DNA of 56,681 nucleotides from Actinomycetes bacterium (lineage in GTDB: Bacteria > Actinomycetota > Acidimicrobiia > Acidimicrobiales > RAAP-2), in NCBI GenBank assembly GCA_021810205.1, contig JAJZJC010000008.1:1-56681 (forward strand), in the 5' to 3' direction. The notes beneath the pieces were generated by a model. That model had not been told where the DNA came from. It saw only the letters and a list, made by a program, of their open reading frames with translations, and did no database searches. Of this stretch, positions 1 to 8,615 are shown one piece after another. Within the stretch, counting starts at the first letter, position 1. Every line of letters begins with the position of its first letter. The translations under genes were made by a program, and so were the position numbers.

Positions 1-539
1 GTCGTTGCGGTCTCGCCGGCGACGAGCCGGTCGACCGCGGTCGCCTCGTTCACGAGGGCGGCCGAGAGCGCGCTCGCCTGTGCCTCGACCTCTTCGCGGC
101 GCTCGTGCCACGCGGTCGCCACGGCGTCGAGCACCCGGCGGAACGACGGCATCCCGTGGCGATCGGTCGGGGGGAAGTACGTGCCCGCGAAGAACGGGCG
201 ACCGTCTGGCGTGCAGAACACCGACATGGGCCAGCCCCCTGCCCCGGTCATCGCCTGGACGGCACCCATGTAGACGGCGTCGACGTCCGGACGCTCCTCT
301 CGGTCGACCTTCACCGAGACGAAGTCGTTTGCGAGCGCCTCGGCCACTCGGGGATCCTCGAAGCTCTCGTGCGCCATGACGTGGCACCAGTGGCACGCCG
401 CATAGCCGACGGAGACGAAGAGCGGCTTGTCCTCCTCGAGCGCGCGGGCGAACGCCGCCTCGCCCCAGGGATACCAGTCGACCGGGTTCTCTGCGTGCTG
501 GCGAAGGTACGGGCTGGATGCCTGCGCGAGCCGGTTCAC
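1..539 (-). CDS. Thioredoxin-domain (DUF255/YyaL-like) protein, N-terminal part
   Basis: The gene runs off the left edge, so only the first ~179 codons are present. The translation opens [20 protein letters not shown] and then has a thioredoxin-like segment with CHWCHVM followed by [15 protein letters not shown] and [12 protein letters not shown]. This is the highly conserved N-terminus of the DUF255 family (B. subtilis YyaL, human SPATA20), full-length members of which are roughly 600-700 residues with a C-terminal glycosidase-like barrel. The biochemical role is not established; CxxC suggests redox chemistry. GTG at 539 is chosen because the family's conserved N-terminus begins right there and a TACGAT hexamer (552 to 547) lies 7 nt upstream, suggesting a leaderless mRNA. 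It is divergent from the SDR gene at 579. Confidence 0.85.
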   Translation of the reverse strand, partial: MNRLAQASSPYLRQHAENPVDWYPWGEAAFARALEEDKPLFVSVGYAACHWCHVMAHESFEDPRVAEALANDFVSVKVDREERPDVDAVYMGAVQAMTGAGGWPMSVFCTPDGRPFFAGTYFPPTDRHGMPSFRRVLDAVATAWHERREEVEAQASALSAALVNEATAVDRLVAGETAT

Positions 540-546
540 CCGGTCG

Positions 547-570
547 ATCGTAGGGGCGCCCCGATAGGGT
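547..570. promoter_or_regulatory. Divergent leaderless promoters (DUF255 gene / SDR gene)
   Basis: Two outward-facing TAnnnT hexamers lie 12 bp apart. TACGAT on the minus strand (552 to 547) ends 7 nt before GTG 539. TAGGGT on the plus strand (565-570) ends 8 nt before ATG 579. There is no room for a 5' UTR or Shine-Dalgarno on either side. Assignment is from spacing and matches the pattern at many other genes here; no convincing -35 is visible. Confidence 0.55.
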
Positions 571-578
571 TGGCGCCG

Positions 579-1346
579 ATGGAGCTCCGTCTGGACGGCA
601 AGGTCGCACTGGTCACCGGTGCGAGCCGAGGTATCGGCCTCGCAATCGCCCATCGCTTTGCGGAGGCCGGCGCGTCGGTGATGATCTCCTCGAGGAAGCC
701 GGACGCGTTGGAGGCGGCCGCGTCGGAGCTGGCGGGCCTCGACGGCGAGGTGGACTGGCATGCCGCTCACGCCGGTCGACCCGAGGATGCCGAGGCGTGC
801 GTGGCCGCCGCGATCGCACGTTTCGGCGCGCTGGACATCTTGGTGAACAACGCGGCGACGAACCCGCACTTCGGCCCGATGATCGAGGTCGGTCGTGCGC
901 AGGCGCTGAAGACGGTGGAGGTGAACCAGCTCGGCGTGCTCACGTGGTGCCAAGCCGCTCATCGGGCGTCGTTCGGCGAGCACGGCGGTTCGATCTTGAA
1001 CATCGCGTCGGTCGGCGGCTTGGGCCCGGAGCCCGGCATCGGGTGGTACAACGCGACCAAGGCGGCCGTCGTCCACGTCACCCGCCAGCTCGCGTACGAG
1101 CTCGCGCCGAACGTGCGCGTGAACGCGCTCGCCCCGGGCCTCGTTCGCACCCACTTCGCACGTGCGCTGTGGGAGCCGCATGAAGAGCTGGTCACGGCCC
1201 ATATCCCGCTGCGGCGCATCGGGGAACCCGACGACATCGCCGCCGCCGCGCTCTTCCTCGTATCCGACGCGGCCTCATGGATCACCGGGGAGGTGCTGGT
1301 CGTCGATGGCGGTGCCACGAGCCAGCCCGCTGGGGGCGTGGGCTAG
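579..1346 (+). CDS. Short-chain dehydrogenase/reductase (SDR), classical type
   Basis: 255 aa, the usual length of a classical SDR. Visible motifs are the NAD(P)-binding TGASRGIG (residues 13-20), NNAA (90-93), the catalytic Ser in NIASVGG (Ser144) and YNATK (Tyr157, Lys161), and a C-terminal [13 protein letters not shown] signature typical of FabG-like oxidoreductases. It should therefore reduce or oxidise a carbonyl/alcohol using NAD(P)(H); the substrate cannot be read from sequence. An annotated FabG or glucose-dehydrogenase-type name would be over-interpretation. ATG 579 is preferred over longer in-frame starts because those lie inside the divergent gene on the other strand, and a TAGGGT -10 sits 8 nt before this ATG. 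It converges with menE 29 nt downstream. Confidence 0.9.
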   Translation: MELRLDGKVALVTGASRGIGLAIAHRFAEAGASVMISSRKPDALEAAASELAGLDGEVDWHAAHAGRPEDAEACVAAAIARFGALDILVNNAATNPHFGPMIEVGRAQALKTVEVNQLGVLTWCQAAHRASFGEHGGSILNIASVGGLGPEPGIGWYNATKAAVVHVTRQLAYELAPNVRVNALAPGLVRTHFARALWEPHEELVTAHIPLRRIGEPDDIAAAALFLVSDAASWITGEVLVVDGGATSQPAGGVG

Positions 1347-1375
1347 GAGCGCCGGCACCGGCGGCTGCCCTCGTC

Positions 1376-2533
1376 TCAGACGAGGTCCCTGCGGCGGACC
1401 TTTCCCGAGGCAGTGCGCGGCAGACGGTCGACGACGACGAGCTCCTTGGGAACCGCCCAGGGTGGCAGGACGGCGCGGACCAGTTCGACGACATCGCCGA
1501 GGCTCGGCGGCGTGCTCGGGTCCTTCGGGACGACCCACGCGACCACGCGCTCGCCCCACTCCTCGTCGGGCCGGCGCCAGACCGCGGCCTCGGCGACGTC
1601 TGGGTGGCTGGCCACGAGCTGTTCGACGGGCACGGGCCACACCTTCTCGCCGCCCGTGGTGATGACCTCGGCGAGGCGCCCGTCCACCTGCAACGTGGCG
1701 TCGGGGCCGAGCCGGCCACCGTCGCCGGTCGGCAACCAGCCGCCACGGCCATCGGGGCCGGCGATGAAAGGATCGCTGCCGTCGCGGTACGCGCGCATCA
1801 GCATCGGCGCACGCACGAGCACTTCGCCCGCCGCACCCTCGCCGGGCCGGCCGGTGCCGATGGCCACTTCGACACCGTCGAGCGGCACGCCGTCGTAGAC
1901 GACGCCCGAGCCGGTCTCGGTCATGCCGTACGTGGTGACCACGTTGGCGGGCAGGCCTCCGCCCGGTGGCGCGGCGCCCCCCAAGAGGATGCAGGTGAAG
2001 AGCGCGGGATCGATGCGCCGCAGGGCAGTCGAGACGAGCGAGACATGGGTGGGCGCGCCCCATCGGGCCATGGCCGAGACCTCGGCGGCGTCGAACCCCG
2101 GCAGCACCGTGAAGGGGGTTCCCGTGAGCAGGGCGCGGGTGACCACGGACAGACCGCCGACGTGGGAGAGCGGCAAGCACGCGAGCCAATGGTGCGCCGC
2201 CGGATCCACGCCCAAGCGAGCGGAGGTCGCGTGCGCGCTCGCGGCGACGGCGCCATGAGTGAGCACCACGCCACGAGGCGCGCCGGTGGACCCGCTGGTG
2301 GCGAGCACGAGGGCGTCGCCCTCCTCGACGGGCTCGCCGCCCTGCATCGAGACGATCTCGCCGTCGGAGCGCACGAGGCGAGTGGGCCGCAGCGCGGCCA
2401 CGAGGGCCGTGGCCGCCGCGGGAGGCAGGCGCGGGTCCAGGGGCGCTGCGGCATCCCCGGTGTCCCACACTGCCGTCAGCGCGTCCACGAACCCACGCCC
2501 ACCTGGCAGATCGATGGCGACGAGCTCTGGCAC
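1376..2533 (-). CDS. menE: o-Succinylbenzoate-CoA ligase (MenE), AMP-forming
   Basis: 385 aa ANL-superfamily ligase that would activate o-succinylbenzoate to its CoA thioester in menaquinone synthesis. Motifs are the phosphate-binding ATSGSTGAPRGVVLTH, the adenylate motif TYGMTETGSG, the hinge region GDGGRLG...GRLAEVITTGGEKVWP, and the C-terminal catalytic lysine in PRTASGKVRR. It is shorter than typical acyl-CoA ligases, as actinobacterial MenE proteins often are. The assignment rests on the surrounding menB, menA, menH and menD. GTG 2533 (PELVAIDLPGG...) is preferred to a start inside divergent menB because TAACCT (2547 to 2542) lies 8 nt upstream. Confidence 0.88.
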   Translation of the reverse strand: MPELVAIDLPGGRGFVDALTAVWDTGDAAAPLDPRLPPAAATALVAALRPTRLVRSDGEIVSMQGGEPVEEGDALVLATSGSTGAPRGVVLTHGAVAASAHATSARLGVDPAAHHWLACLPLSHVGGLSVVTRALLTGTPFTVLPGFDAAEVSAMARWGAPTHVSLVSTALRRIDPALFTCILLGGAAPPGGGLPANVVTTYGMTETGSGVVYDGVPLDGVEVAIGTGRPGEGAAGEVLVRAPMLMRAYRDGSDPFIAGPDGRGGWLPTGDGGRLGPDATLQVDGRLAEVITTGGEKVWPVPVEQLVASHPDVAEAAVWRRPDEEWGERVVAWVVPKDPSTPPSLGDVVELVRAVLPPWAVPKELVVVDRLPRTASGKVRRRDLV

Positions 2534-2540
2534 CGGCCGG

Positions 2541-2547
2541 TAGGTTA
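2541..2547. promoter_or_regulatory. Shared bidirectional -10 element TAGGTTA for menE and menB
   Basis: The 7-bp sequence TAGGTTA reads TAGGTT on the plus strand (2541-2546) and TAACCT on the minus strand (2547 to 2542); both fit TAnnnT. The menB GTG (2555) and the menE GTG (2533) are each exactly 8 nt from the end of their hexamer. Both genes would give leaderless or near-leaderless transcripts from one overlapping element. Seen in sequence; function inferred. Confidence 0.55.
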
Positions 2548-2554
2548 GGTGCCC

Positions 2555-3445
2555 GTGGACACGGTGATCTCCGGCAAGCCGCACGACCCTCTCGACGACC
2601 TGCGCGCGCTGGCGCCCCCCGAGTTCAAAGAGCAGGGTCAGTGGCGCGACATCCGCTACGAGACTGCCGAGGGCATCGCGCGCATCACGATCTGCCGCCC
2701 CGAGGTGCGCAACGCCTTCCGTCCGCAGACGCTCTTCGAGCTGGCCGACGCCTTCGATCTCGCTCGTGACGACCCCAAGATCGGTGTCGTCATCCTTCGC
2801 GGTGAGGGGGCGGACGCCTTCTGCTCAGGTGGCGATCAGCGGATCCGCGGTGACGACGGGTACATCGGCGACGACGAGGTCGCTCGACGGGGGATCGGGC
2901 GCCTGAACGTGCTGGACCTCCAGGTCCAGATCCGCCGGCTCCCGAAGCCGGTCATCGCGAGCGTCGCCGGCTATGCCATCGGCGGCGGCCACGTCCTGCA
3001 CCTGGTCTGCGACCTCACCATCGCGGCGGACAACGCCCGCTTCGGCCAGACCGGTCCGAAGGTCGGGAGCTTCGACGGCGGCTATGGCGCAAGTCTCCTC
3101 GCCCGTACGATCGGCCTCAAGCGCGCGAAGGAAGTCTGGTTCCTCTGCCGCCAGTACGACGCCCAGCAGGCCCTCGAGTGGGGGCTCGCGAACACGGTGG
3201 TGCCGCTCGACGACTTGGAGGCCGAGACGGTCGCATGGAGCCGGCGGATCCTGGCGCTCTCGCCGATCGCGCTGCGCATGCTGAAGGGTGGCTTCAACGC
3301 GGCGGACGACGGTCTCGCCGGCATCCAGCAGCTGGCAGGGGACGCGACGATGCTCTTCTACATGACCGAGGAGGGACAAGAGGGACGCAACGCGTACGTG
3401 GAGCGCCGGCCGCCCGACTTCTCGCGCTTCCCGCGTCGCCCGTGA
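2555..3445 (+). CDS. menB: 1,4-Dihydroxy-2-naphthoyl-CoA synthase (MenB)
   Basis: 296 aa crotonase-fold enzyme that cyclises o-succinylbenzoyl-CoA to 1,4-dihydroxy-2-naphthoyl-CoA. MenB-specific features are FCSGGDQ, the oxyanion-hole segment [12 protein letters not shown], the catalytic-loop segment [11 protein letters not shown], and the C-terminal [14 protein letters not shown], which separates MenB from generic enoyl-CoA hydratases. Two in-frame GTG codons (2549 and 2555) are possible; 2555 is chosen because it is 8 nt from the shared -10, while 2549 would be only 2 nt away. The stop overlaps the menA start (GTGA), so menB and menA are probably translationally coupled. Confidence 0.95.
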   Translation: MDTVISGKPHDPLDDLRALAPPEFKEQGQWRDIRYETAEGIARITICRPEVRNAFRPQTLFELADAFDLARDDPKIGVVILRGEGADAFCSGGDQRIRGDDGYIGDDEVARRGIGRLNVLDLQVQIRRLPKPVIASVAGYAIGGGHVLHLVCDLTIAADNARFGQTGPKVGSFDGGYGASLLARTIGLKRAKEVWFLCRQYDAQQALEWGLANTVVPLDDLEAETVAWSRRILALSPIALRMLKGGFNAADDGLAGIQQLAGDATMLFYMTEEGQEGRNAYVERRPPDFSRFPRRP

Positions 3446-4362
3446 CGACCGCGCCGGCCGCGCTCCCGGGCCCGGTCGGCCGCTGGGTGGCGGGAGCCCG
3501 TCCGCGCACGCTTGCGGCTGCAGCCGTTCCGGTCGTGGTGGGCACCGCGGTCGGCTGGTGGCAGCGCAGCGGGAGCGCGGCAGGCGCAGGCGTGGTCCAC
3601 GGTTCGATCGTGTGGTGGCGCGCCGGCTGCGCCCTGGTCGTCGCGCTCGCGCTCCAGGTTGGCACGAACTACGCGAACGACTACTCCGACGGGGTCCGTG
3701 GCACCGACCACGGTCGGGTGGGTCCGCTGCGTCTCGTCGCGTCGGGGGCGGCGGACGCCCGGACGGTCAAGCTCGCCGCGTTCGCGTGCTTCGGCGTCGC
3801 CGGCGCCTGCGGCCTCGTGCTCGCTGCGGTGTCGAGCTGGTGGCTGGTGGCCGTCGGCGTGGCTTGTGTCGCTGCGGGCTGGTTGTACACGGGCGGGCCG
3901 AAGCCGTACGGCTATCTCGGCCTGGGCGAGCTTTTCGTGTTCGTGTTCTTCGGCGTGGTGGCGACGGCAGGGTCAGCGTACGTGCAGTCGGGCACGTTTG
4001 CGCTGTGGTGGGCGTCGGTCCCGGTCGGACTGCTCGCCACGGCGCTGTTGGAGGCGAACAACCTGCGCGACGTCGCTGGCGACCAGGCTGCTGGAAAGCG
4101 CACCCTGGCCGTGCGCGTGGGTCCGCTCTGGGCTCGCTGGCTCTACGTCGGCTCCATCGTGGCCGCGGGAGCCGGCGTCGTGGGTGTCGGGCTGGTACGC
4201 CCGTGGGCACTCCTCGCGCTCGTTGCCCTGGTGCTTGCCGTGCGTCCGGCGATGACCGTGCTCGATGGGGCCGACGGTCGAGAGCTCCTGCCGGTCCTCG
4301 CTGCCACCGCCCGCGTCCAGGTGGTCGCGGGCGTCCTCCTGGCCCTCGGGATCCTCCTGTGA
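3442..4362 (+). CDS. menA: 1,4-Dihydroxy-2-naphthoate polyprenyltransferase (MenA)
   Basis: 306 aa integral membrane UbiA-family prenyltransferase that attaches the isoprenoid tail to DHNA. Both Asp-rich motifs are present: NDYSDG (residues ~79-84) and NNLRDVAGD (~206-214) followed by [10 protein letters not shown]. Between and after them are several long hydrophobic stretches, consistent with the usual 8-9 membrane helices. GTG 3442 is in a 4-nt overlap with the menB stop. It converges on menH with 4 nt between stop codons. MenA is favoured over UbiA because it is fused into a men cluster. Confidence 0.93.
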   Translation: MTTAPAALPGPVGRWVAGARPRTLAAAAVPVVVGTAVGWWQRSGSAAGAGVVHGSIVWWRAGCALVVALALQVGTNYANDYSDGVRGTDHGRVGPLRLVASGAADARTVKLAAFACFGVAGACGLVLAAVSSWWLVAVGVACVAAGWLYTGGPKPYGYLGLGELFVFVFFGVVATAGSAYVQSGTFALWWASVPVGLLATALLEANNLRDVAGDQAAGKRTLAVRVGPLWARWLYVGSIVAAGAGVVGVGLVRPWALLALVALVLAVRPAMTVLDGADGRELLPVLAATARVQVVAGVLLALGILL

Positions 4363-4366
4363 CGTC

Positions 4367-5071
4367 TCAGCGCAAGAAGTGCCTGACGATGGCCGCGCAG
4401 GTATCGGGCGCGTCGAGGTGCGCGGCGTGACCCGCTCCGGGGACGAGCGACGCCGACGCGTGGGGCATGCGCCGAGCCATGCGCACCGCGGTCTCGGCGA
4501 ACCGTGCGTCGTCGGCACCGGCGAGGAGCAGGGTCGGTGCCCGGATCTCCGCGAGCCGGTCCCACAGCGGCAGCTGCTGGCCAGTCCCGGCGAGCCGCAG
4601 GCTCGAGGCGAGCCCCGCCCCCGTGTTCTGGCGGCGCTCCTCGAGGCCCGGGTCGCGCAGGCCCGCGAACATCGGCGCCGCTACCCAGCGCCGGAGGAAC
4701 GACTCGACGTCGCGCTCGGCGTCGCTTGCGAGCGCGTCGTCGCGCCGGCGCCGCGCCGCCCGTGCCTCGTCGTCCTCGATGCCGGGCGTCGCGCCGATGA
4801 GGACGAGACGCCGGACGGCCTCGGGCCTGGCGAGCACGGCGTGCAGGGATATCCGGGCACCCAGGGAGTAGCCGAGCAGGTCCGCGCCGTCGCAGGCGTC
4901 GGCCAACATCGCACCGGCTTGCTCGAGCGTCGCGTGCACGCCGGCGGCGTCGCCGTGCCCGGGCAGATCGATCGGCACCAAGGTGTAGGCCGGCGCGAGG
5001 AGCTCGGCGAAGCGGCCCCACGATCTGGCGGTCTGGGTGAAGCCGTGCGCGAGCACGAGGCGATTGGCCAC
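4367..5071 (-). CDS. menH: Alpha/beta hydrolase, probable MenH (SHCHC synthase)
   Basis: 234 aa alpha/beta-hydrolase. Visible are the oxyanion segment HGFTQTARSW, the nucleophile elbow GYSLGAR, an Asp-containing strand LLLAGADDARF and the catalytic His in PGAGHAAHLD. MenH eliminates pyruvate from SEPHCHC to give SHCHC after MenD. Position between menA and divergent menD supports MenH, but many alpha/beta hydrolases share these motifs. GTG 5071 is chosen because the protein then starts MANRLVLAHG, the standard first strand, and TAGGCT (5085 to 5080) is 8 nt upstream. Confidence 0.75.
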   Translation of the reverse strand: MANRLVLAHGFTQTARSWGRFAELLAPAYTLVPIDLPGHGDAAGVHATLEQAGAMLADACDGADLLGYSLGARISLHAVLARPEAVRRLVLIGATPGIEDDEARAARRRRDDALASDAERDVESFLRRWVAAPMFAGLRDPGLEERRQNTGAGLASSLRLAGTGQQLPLWDRLAEIRAPTLLLAGADDARFAETAVRMARRMPHASASLVPGAGHAAHLDAPDTCAAIVRHFLR

Positions 5072-5078
5072 GCGCCGT

Positions 5079-5085
5079 GAGCCTA
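5079..5085. promoter_or_regulatory. Probable divergent -10 region, menH/menD
   Basis: TAGGCT on the minus strand (5085 to 5080) ends 8 nt before the menH GTG. On the plus strand the overlapping hexamer GAGCCT (5079-5084) ends 7 nt before the menD ATG; it keeps the A at position 2 and T at position 6 but lacks the first T. The reverse direction is well supported by the window-wide pattern; the forward one is weak. Confidence 0.4.
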
Positions 5086-5091
5086 CGCGCC

Positions 5092-6771
5092 ATGAGTGCG
5101 GTGCAGGCGACGTTTGCTGCCACCTTGGTGGACGAGTGGGTACGAGCCGGCGTGACCGACGCCGTCGTGTGCCCAGGGTCACGCTCCACGCCGCTCACCC
5201 TCGCGCTCGGCCGGCGCCCCGAGCTGACCGTGCACGTCAGGCTGGACGAGCGCAGCGCAGGATTCTTCGCGCTCGGGCTCGCGCTCGCTACCGGGCGACC
5301 ATCGATCGTCTGCGTGACGAGCGGTACGGCGGCGGCCGAGCTGCACGCTGCGGTCGTAGAGGCGCACCACGCCCGGGTCCCGGTGCTCGTGTGCACGGCG
5401 GACCGCCCGCCCGAGGTCCACGATGTCGGTGCCCCCCAGACCATCGAACAGGGCGGCCTGTACGCCAGCGCGGTCCGGTGGTCGTTCTCGCCCGGGGTGC
5501 CCCTCGAGGAGACGGCGGGGACCTGGCGCTCGCTCGCGGCGCGTGCCGTTGCCGAGGCGACGGCTGGTCCCCTCGGTCCCGGCCCGGTGCACCTGAACCT
5601 CGCGTTCCGTGACCCACTCGTGGGCGACCCGGACACGCTCTTGGCCGGGCGGGCGGATGGCGCACCCTGGCATCGAGTGCTCTGCGGGCGCGTGCATCCC
5701 GAGATCGTCCCCTGGCCGGGACGGCGTGGTGTGATCGTCGCCGGTGCGCACGCCGGGCCGCCCGCGCTGGTGCTCGGCTTCTCGGCATGGACGGGCTGGC
5801 CGGTGCTCGCGGACCCGCGGTCGGGAGCGCGCACGACGCACCCGAACGTCGTGGCGTCGGCCGACGCGATCGCTCGAGCGGCCCCGGCGGACCTCGTGCC
5901 CGATGTGGTCGTGCGCCTCGGCGCAGCCTGGGCGTCCAAGGCCCTCCCAGCGTTCCTGGCGGAGGCGGTCACCATCGCCGTCGATCCGTGGTGGCGCTGG
6001 GAGGACCCGGGGCGGACCGCGGGCCTCGTCCAGCGCGCCGACCCGTCCGACTGGCTCGAGGCGGCGTGCCGAGCAGCGCCGCCCGAGACCCCCGGCGACT
6101 GGCTCCCCGCGTGGCAGCGGGCGGAGCGGCTGGCGCAGGAGACGATCGACGCGGCGCTCGCGGACGAGGGTCTGTGCGAGCCGGTCGTCGCCCGGCGTCT
6201 CTTCAGCGCGCTGCCGCAGTACGCGACGCTCGTCGTCTCGTCGTCCATGCCGGTGCGCGACCTCGAGTGGTTCGCCCCGACGGTGCCCCAACCGCCGATG
6301 GTGCTCGCCAACCGGGGGGCGAACGGCATCGACGGCGTCTGCTCGACGGCGCTCGGCGTCGCCGCCGCTGGCCGCGGGCCGGTCGTGGCAGTCGTGGGCG
6401 ACCTCGCGTTCTTCCACGACCTCTCCGCGCTGGTCTGCGCTTCAGACTCGCGACCGGTCGAGTGCACGATCGTCGTCGTCGACAACGGCGGCGGGGGGAT
6501 CTTCGAGCTGCTCCCGCAGGCGAGCGCGCTCGAACGTGAGACGTTCGACCGGTTCTTCGGCACGCCGCAAGCGCCCGACGTCGCCAGGACCGCGGCGGGC
6601 CTCGGCTTGCCCTGCGCCGATGTGGGCACGCCCGAGGAGCTGGAAGAGGCACTGGCGGCGGCCCTCTTGCGCAAGGAGCTCTCGGTGGTGCGGGTGCGCG
6701 TCCCGGCGCGACCGGGCAACGCCGCGGTCCACGCGCGACTGCACGGCGCGCTGGATCGTGCGCTCGGATGA
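5092..6771 (+). CDS. menD: SEPHCHC synthase (MenD), ThDP-dependent
   Basis: 559 aa, the normal MenD length. It condenses isochorismate with 2-oxoglutarate to commit chorismate to menaquinone. Diagnostic features are PGSRSTPLTLAL (from residue 28), the ThDP-activating Glu in LDERSAGFFALG (Glu53), CTADRPPE, and the Mg/ThDP-binding stretch from VVGDLAFFHDLSAL to VVDNGGGGIF. ATG 5092 is preferred over GTG 5077 because MSAVQATFAATLVDEW matches where MenD homologues begin and 5077 falls within the putative promoter. It is divergent from menH. Isochorismate synthase (MenF) and MenC are not in the window. Confidence 0.95.
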   Translation: MSAVQATFAATLVDEWVRAGVTDAVVCPGSRSTPLTLALGRRPELTVHVRLDERSAGFFALGLALATGRPSIVCVTSGTAAAELHAAVVEAHHARVPVLVCTADRPPEVHDVGAPQTIEQGGLYASAVRWSFSPGVPLEETAGTWRSLAARAVAEATAGPLGPGPVHLNLAFRDPLVGDPDTLLAGRADGAPWHRVLCGRVHPEIVPWPGRRGVIVAGAHAGPPALVLGFSAWTGWPVLADPRSGARTTHPNVVASADAIARAAPADLVPDVVVRLGAAWASKALPAFLAEAVTIAVDPWWRWEDPGRTAGLVQRADPSDWLEAACRAAPPETPGDWLPAWQRAERLAQETIDAALADEGLCEPVVARRLFSALPQYATLVVSSSMPVRDLEWFAPTVPQPPMVLANRGANGIDGVCSTALGVAAAGRGPVVAVVGDLAFFHDLSALVCASDSRPVECTIVVVDNGGGGIFELLPQASALERETFDRFFGTPQAPDVARTAAGLGLPCADVGTPEELEEALAAALLRKELSVVRVRVPARPGNAAVHARLHGALDRALG

Positions 6772-6799
6772 GCGCGGGTGGTATGGCAGGCTGGACCGC

Positions 6800-8068
6800 A
6801 TGCCGACGCTCTCCGAGGACCTGCGCTTCCGTGGCCTCGTCCACCAGCTGACCGACGAGCAGCTGCTCGCTCGTATCGACGGCGACCGGCGCACCCTCTA
6901 CGTCGGCTTCGACGCCTCGAGCGCCAGCCTCCACGTCGGCAGCCTCTTGCAGTTGGCACTGCTGCGGCGTTTCCAGCTCGCCGGCCACAGGCCGATCGCG
7001 CTCGCCGGAGGCGGGACCGGGATGATCGGTGACCCGGGTGGCAGGAGCGAGGAGCGAAACCTGCTCACCCGTGAGCAGCTCGAGGCGAACCTCGAAGGTA
7101 TCCGCCCGCAGCTGGCGCGCTTCATCGACTTGGAGGACGGCCTCGTCTTGGACAACAGTGCCTGGCTGACCCAGTTGTCGGTCATCGACTTCCTCCGGGA
7201 TGTCGGCAAGCACTTCACGGTCAACCAGATGGTCGCCAAGGAGTCGGTCCGCAGCCGCTTCGAGCGTCCGGACCAGGGGATCTCCTACACCGAGTTCAGC
7301 TACATGTTGCTGCAGGCCTATGACTTCTACCGGCTGTCGGAGGACTACGGCTGCGAGCTGCAGGTCGGTGGGAGCGACCAGTGGGGCAACATCACGACCG
7401 GTGTCGAGCTCATCCGGCGCGCGTCGGGAAAGCCCGCCTACGGGTTGACCACCCCGCTCGTGACCAAGGCGGACGGCACGAAGATGGGCAAGTCGGTGTC
7501 GGGCGCGCTATGGCTGGACCCGCAGCGCACGAGCCCCTATCACCTCTACCAGTATCTGCTGCAGTCCGAGGACGAGATGGCCGGCATGTACCTGCGGTAC
7601 CTCACCTTCTTGTCGCACGAAGAGATCGAGGAGCTCGACCGCGAGACGCGGGAGCGGCCCCGGCGCCGCGCCGCGCAGCGTGCCCTCGCGCGGGAGGTGT
7701 GCGTGCTCGTCCACGGGCGCGACGCCACGGCCGAGGCCGAGCGCGCCTCCGCCGCACTGTTCGGCGAGGAGATCCGGGCGCTCGACGAGCGCACGCTGCT
7801 CGACGTGGTGAGCGAGGCGCCGTCGAGCCTGGTGGCGCGCGACGCCATTGCCGCCGCGCAGCTCTCGCTCGTGGACGCGCTGGCCGCAACCGGGCTCGCG
7901 TCCTCCAAAGCCGAGGCGCGACGGACGATCGGCCAGGGTGGGGTGTACGTGAACAACGAGCGGGTCGACGACCCGGACCGAAAGCTCGGCCCCGCCGACC
8001 TGCTCCACGACCGTTACGTCGTGCTGCGCAGGGGACGCCGGGACTACCACATGCTCGTGGCCGGATGA
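6800..8068 (+). CDS. tyrS: Tyrosyl-tRNA synthetase
   Basis: 422 aa class I aminoacyl-tRNA synthetase charging tRNA-Tyr. The HIGH-equivalent is HVGS (residues 45-48) with Ser in the last position; the flanking segments YVGFDASSASLHVGS and GGGTGMIGDPGGRSEERN are characteristic of bacterial TyrRS. The second signature is KMGKS, and SYTEFSYMLLQAYDF and GGSDQWGNI line the tyrosine pocket. The C-terminus carries an S4 RNA-binding domain (ASSKAEARRTIGQGGVYVNN). ATG 6800 follows a CAGGCT hexamer by 7 nt, a weaker version of the leaderless pattern. Its stop overlaps an 11-codon ORF (see 8065). Confidence 0.97.
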   Translation: MPTLSEDLRFRGLVHQLTDEQLLARIDGDRRTLYVGFDASSASLHVGSLLQLALLRRFQLAGHRPIALAGGGTGMIGDPGGRSEERNLLTREQLEANLEGIRPQLARFIDLEDGLVLDNSAWLTQLSVIDFLRDVGKHFTVNQMVAKESVRSRFERPDQGISYTEFSYMLLQAYDFYRLSEDYGCELQVGGSDQWGNITTGVELIRRASGKPAYGLTTPLVTKADGTKMGKSVSGALWLDPQRTSPYHLYQYLLQSEDEMAGMYLRYLTFLSHEEIEELDRETRERPRRRAAQRALAREVCVLVHGRDATAEAERASAALFGEEIRALDERTLLDVVSEAPSSLVARDAIAAAQLSLVDALAATGLASSKAEARRTIGQGGVYVNNERVDDPDRKLGPADLLHDRYVVLRRGRRDYHMLVAG

Positions 8069-8100
8069 CCGCCGCCCGGACAACGGCGAGCGCACGGTGA
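8065..8100 (+). CDS. Possible 11-codon relay ORF between tyrS and the next gene
   Basis: ATG 8065 lies in an ATGA overlap with the tyrS stop. It is followed by eleven sense codons (MTAARTTASAR) and a TGA at 8098-8100 that itself overlaps the GTG of the next gene as GTGA. Such a mini-ORF could carry terminating ribosomes from tyrS to the downstream start 28 nt later. It may equally be chance; no homology can be claimed for so short a peptide. Confidence 0.3.
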   Translation: MTAARTTASAR

Positions 8101-8615
8101 CCGCCAAGGGGTGGCTCGGCGTCGTCTGCGTCGTGGTCGTGGCGGTGGGGATCGTTGTCTTCGTCACTTTGGGACACGGCGTCTCGGGCACGCCGTCGCA
8201 ACGCCTCGCGAGCTGGACCTCGAGCACCACGCTCGGCCAGGACATCGGAACGCTCGAGGGCGATGGCGCGAGCGCGGCGAAGGCGGCGCGGGAGCGGAAC
8301 GCCAAGGCGCTCAGCACCGTCTGCGCTGCGATGGCGAACGCCGCGCAGACATACAACGACGACCTGCCTTCCCCCAATGCCGCCGTCACCCAGTGGCTCG
8401 CCCGCGCCTACTCGCTCGAGTACGACGCTGCGGAGGCCTGCTACCGTGCCGGGATCGGCGGGTCGACGCTGCTGGCGCAGTCGCGACGCGATCGTTCAGA
8501 GGCGACGGCGCTGTTCGACGAGGTCCTGCGCAAGATCCGACAGGTGACGTCGCAGTCGGTCCCCACCACCACGACGACCGTGCCCTACGAAGGCACAACC
8601 ACAGCGGTCCTGTGA
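8097..8615 (+). CDS. Membrane-anchored hypothetical protein
   Basis: 172 aa, no recognised family. It begins with a single strongly hydrophobic segment (GVVCVVVVAVGIVVFVTLG, residues ~8-26), consistent with a signal anchor and an extracytoplasmic remainder. The middle is Ala-rich and predicted helical, with two cysteines (TVCAAM and EACYRAG) that could pair outside the membrane. The C-terminus is a Thr/Val-rich tail (VPTTTTTVPYEGTTTAVL), a composition seen in exported actinobacterial proteins. GTG 8097 lies in a GTGA arrangement with the relay ORF, and its stop overlaps the next gene. Role unknown. Confidence 0.75.
   Translation: MTAKGWLGVVCVVVVAVGIVVFVTLGHGVSGTPSQRLASWTSSTTLGQDIGTLEGDGASAAKAARERNAKALSTVCAAMANAAQTYNDDLPSPNAAVTQWLARAYSLEYDAAEACYRAGIGGSTLLAQSRRDRSEATALFDEVLRKIRQVTSQSVPTTTTTVPYEGTTTAVL

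Noticed and set aside
3767-6959. Long minus-strand open frames opposite menA, menD and tyrS (one of 938 codons)
   Set aside because: They are Arg/Ala/Pro-rich shadow frames of GC-rich genes, lack family motifs and lie wholly opposite confident genes.
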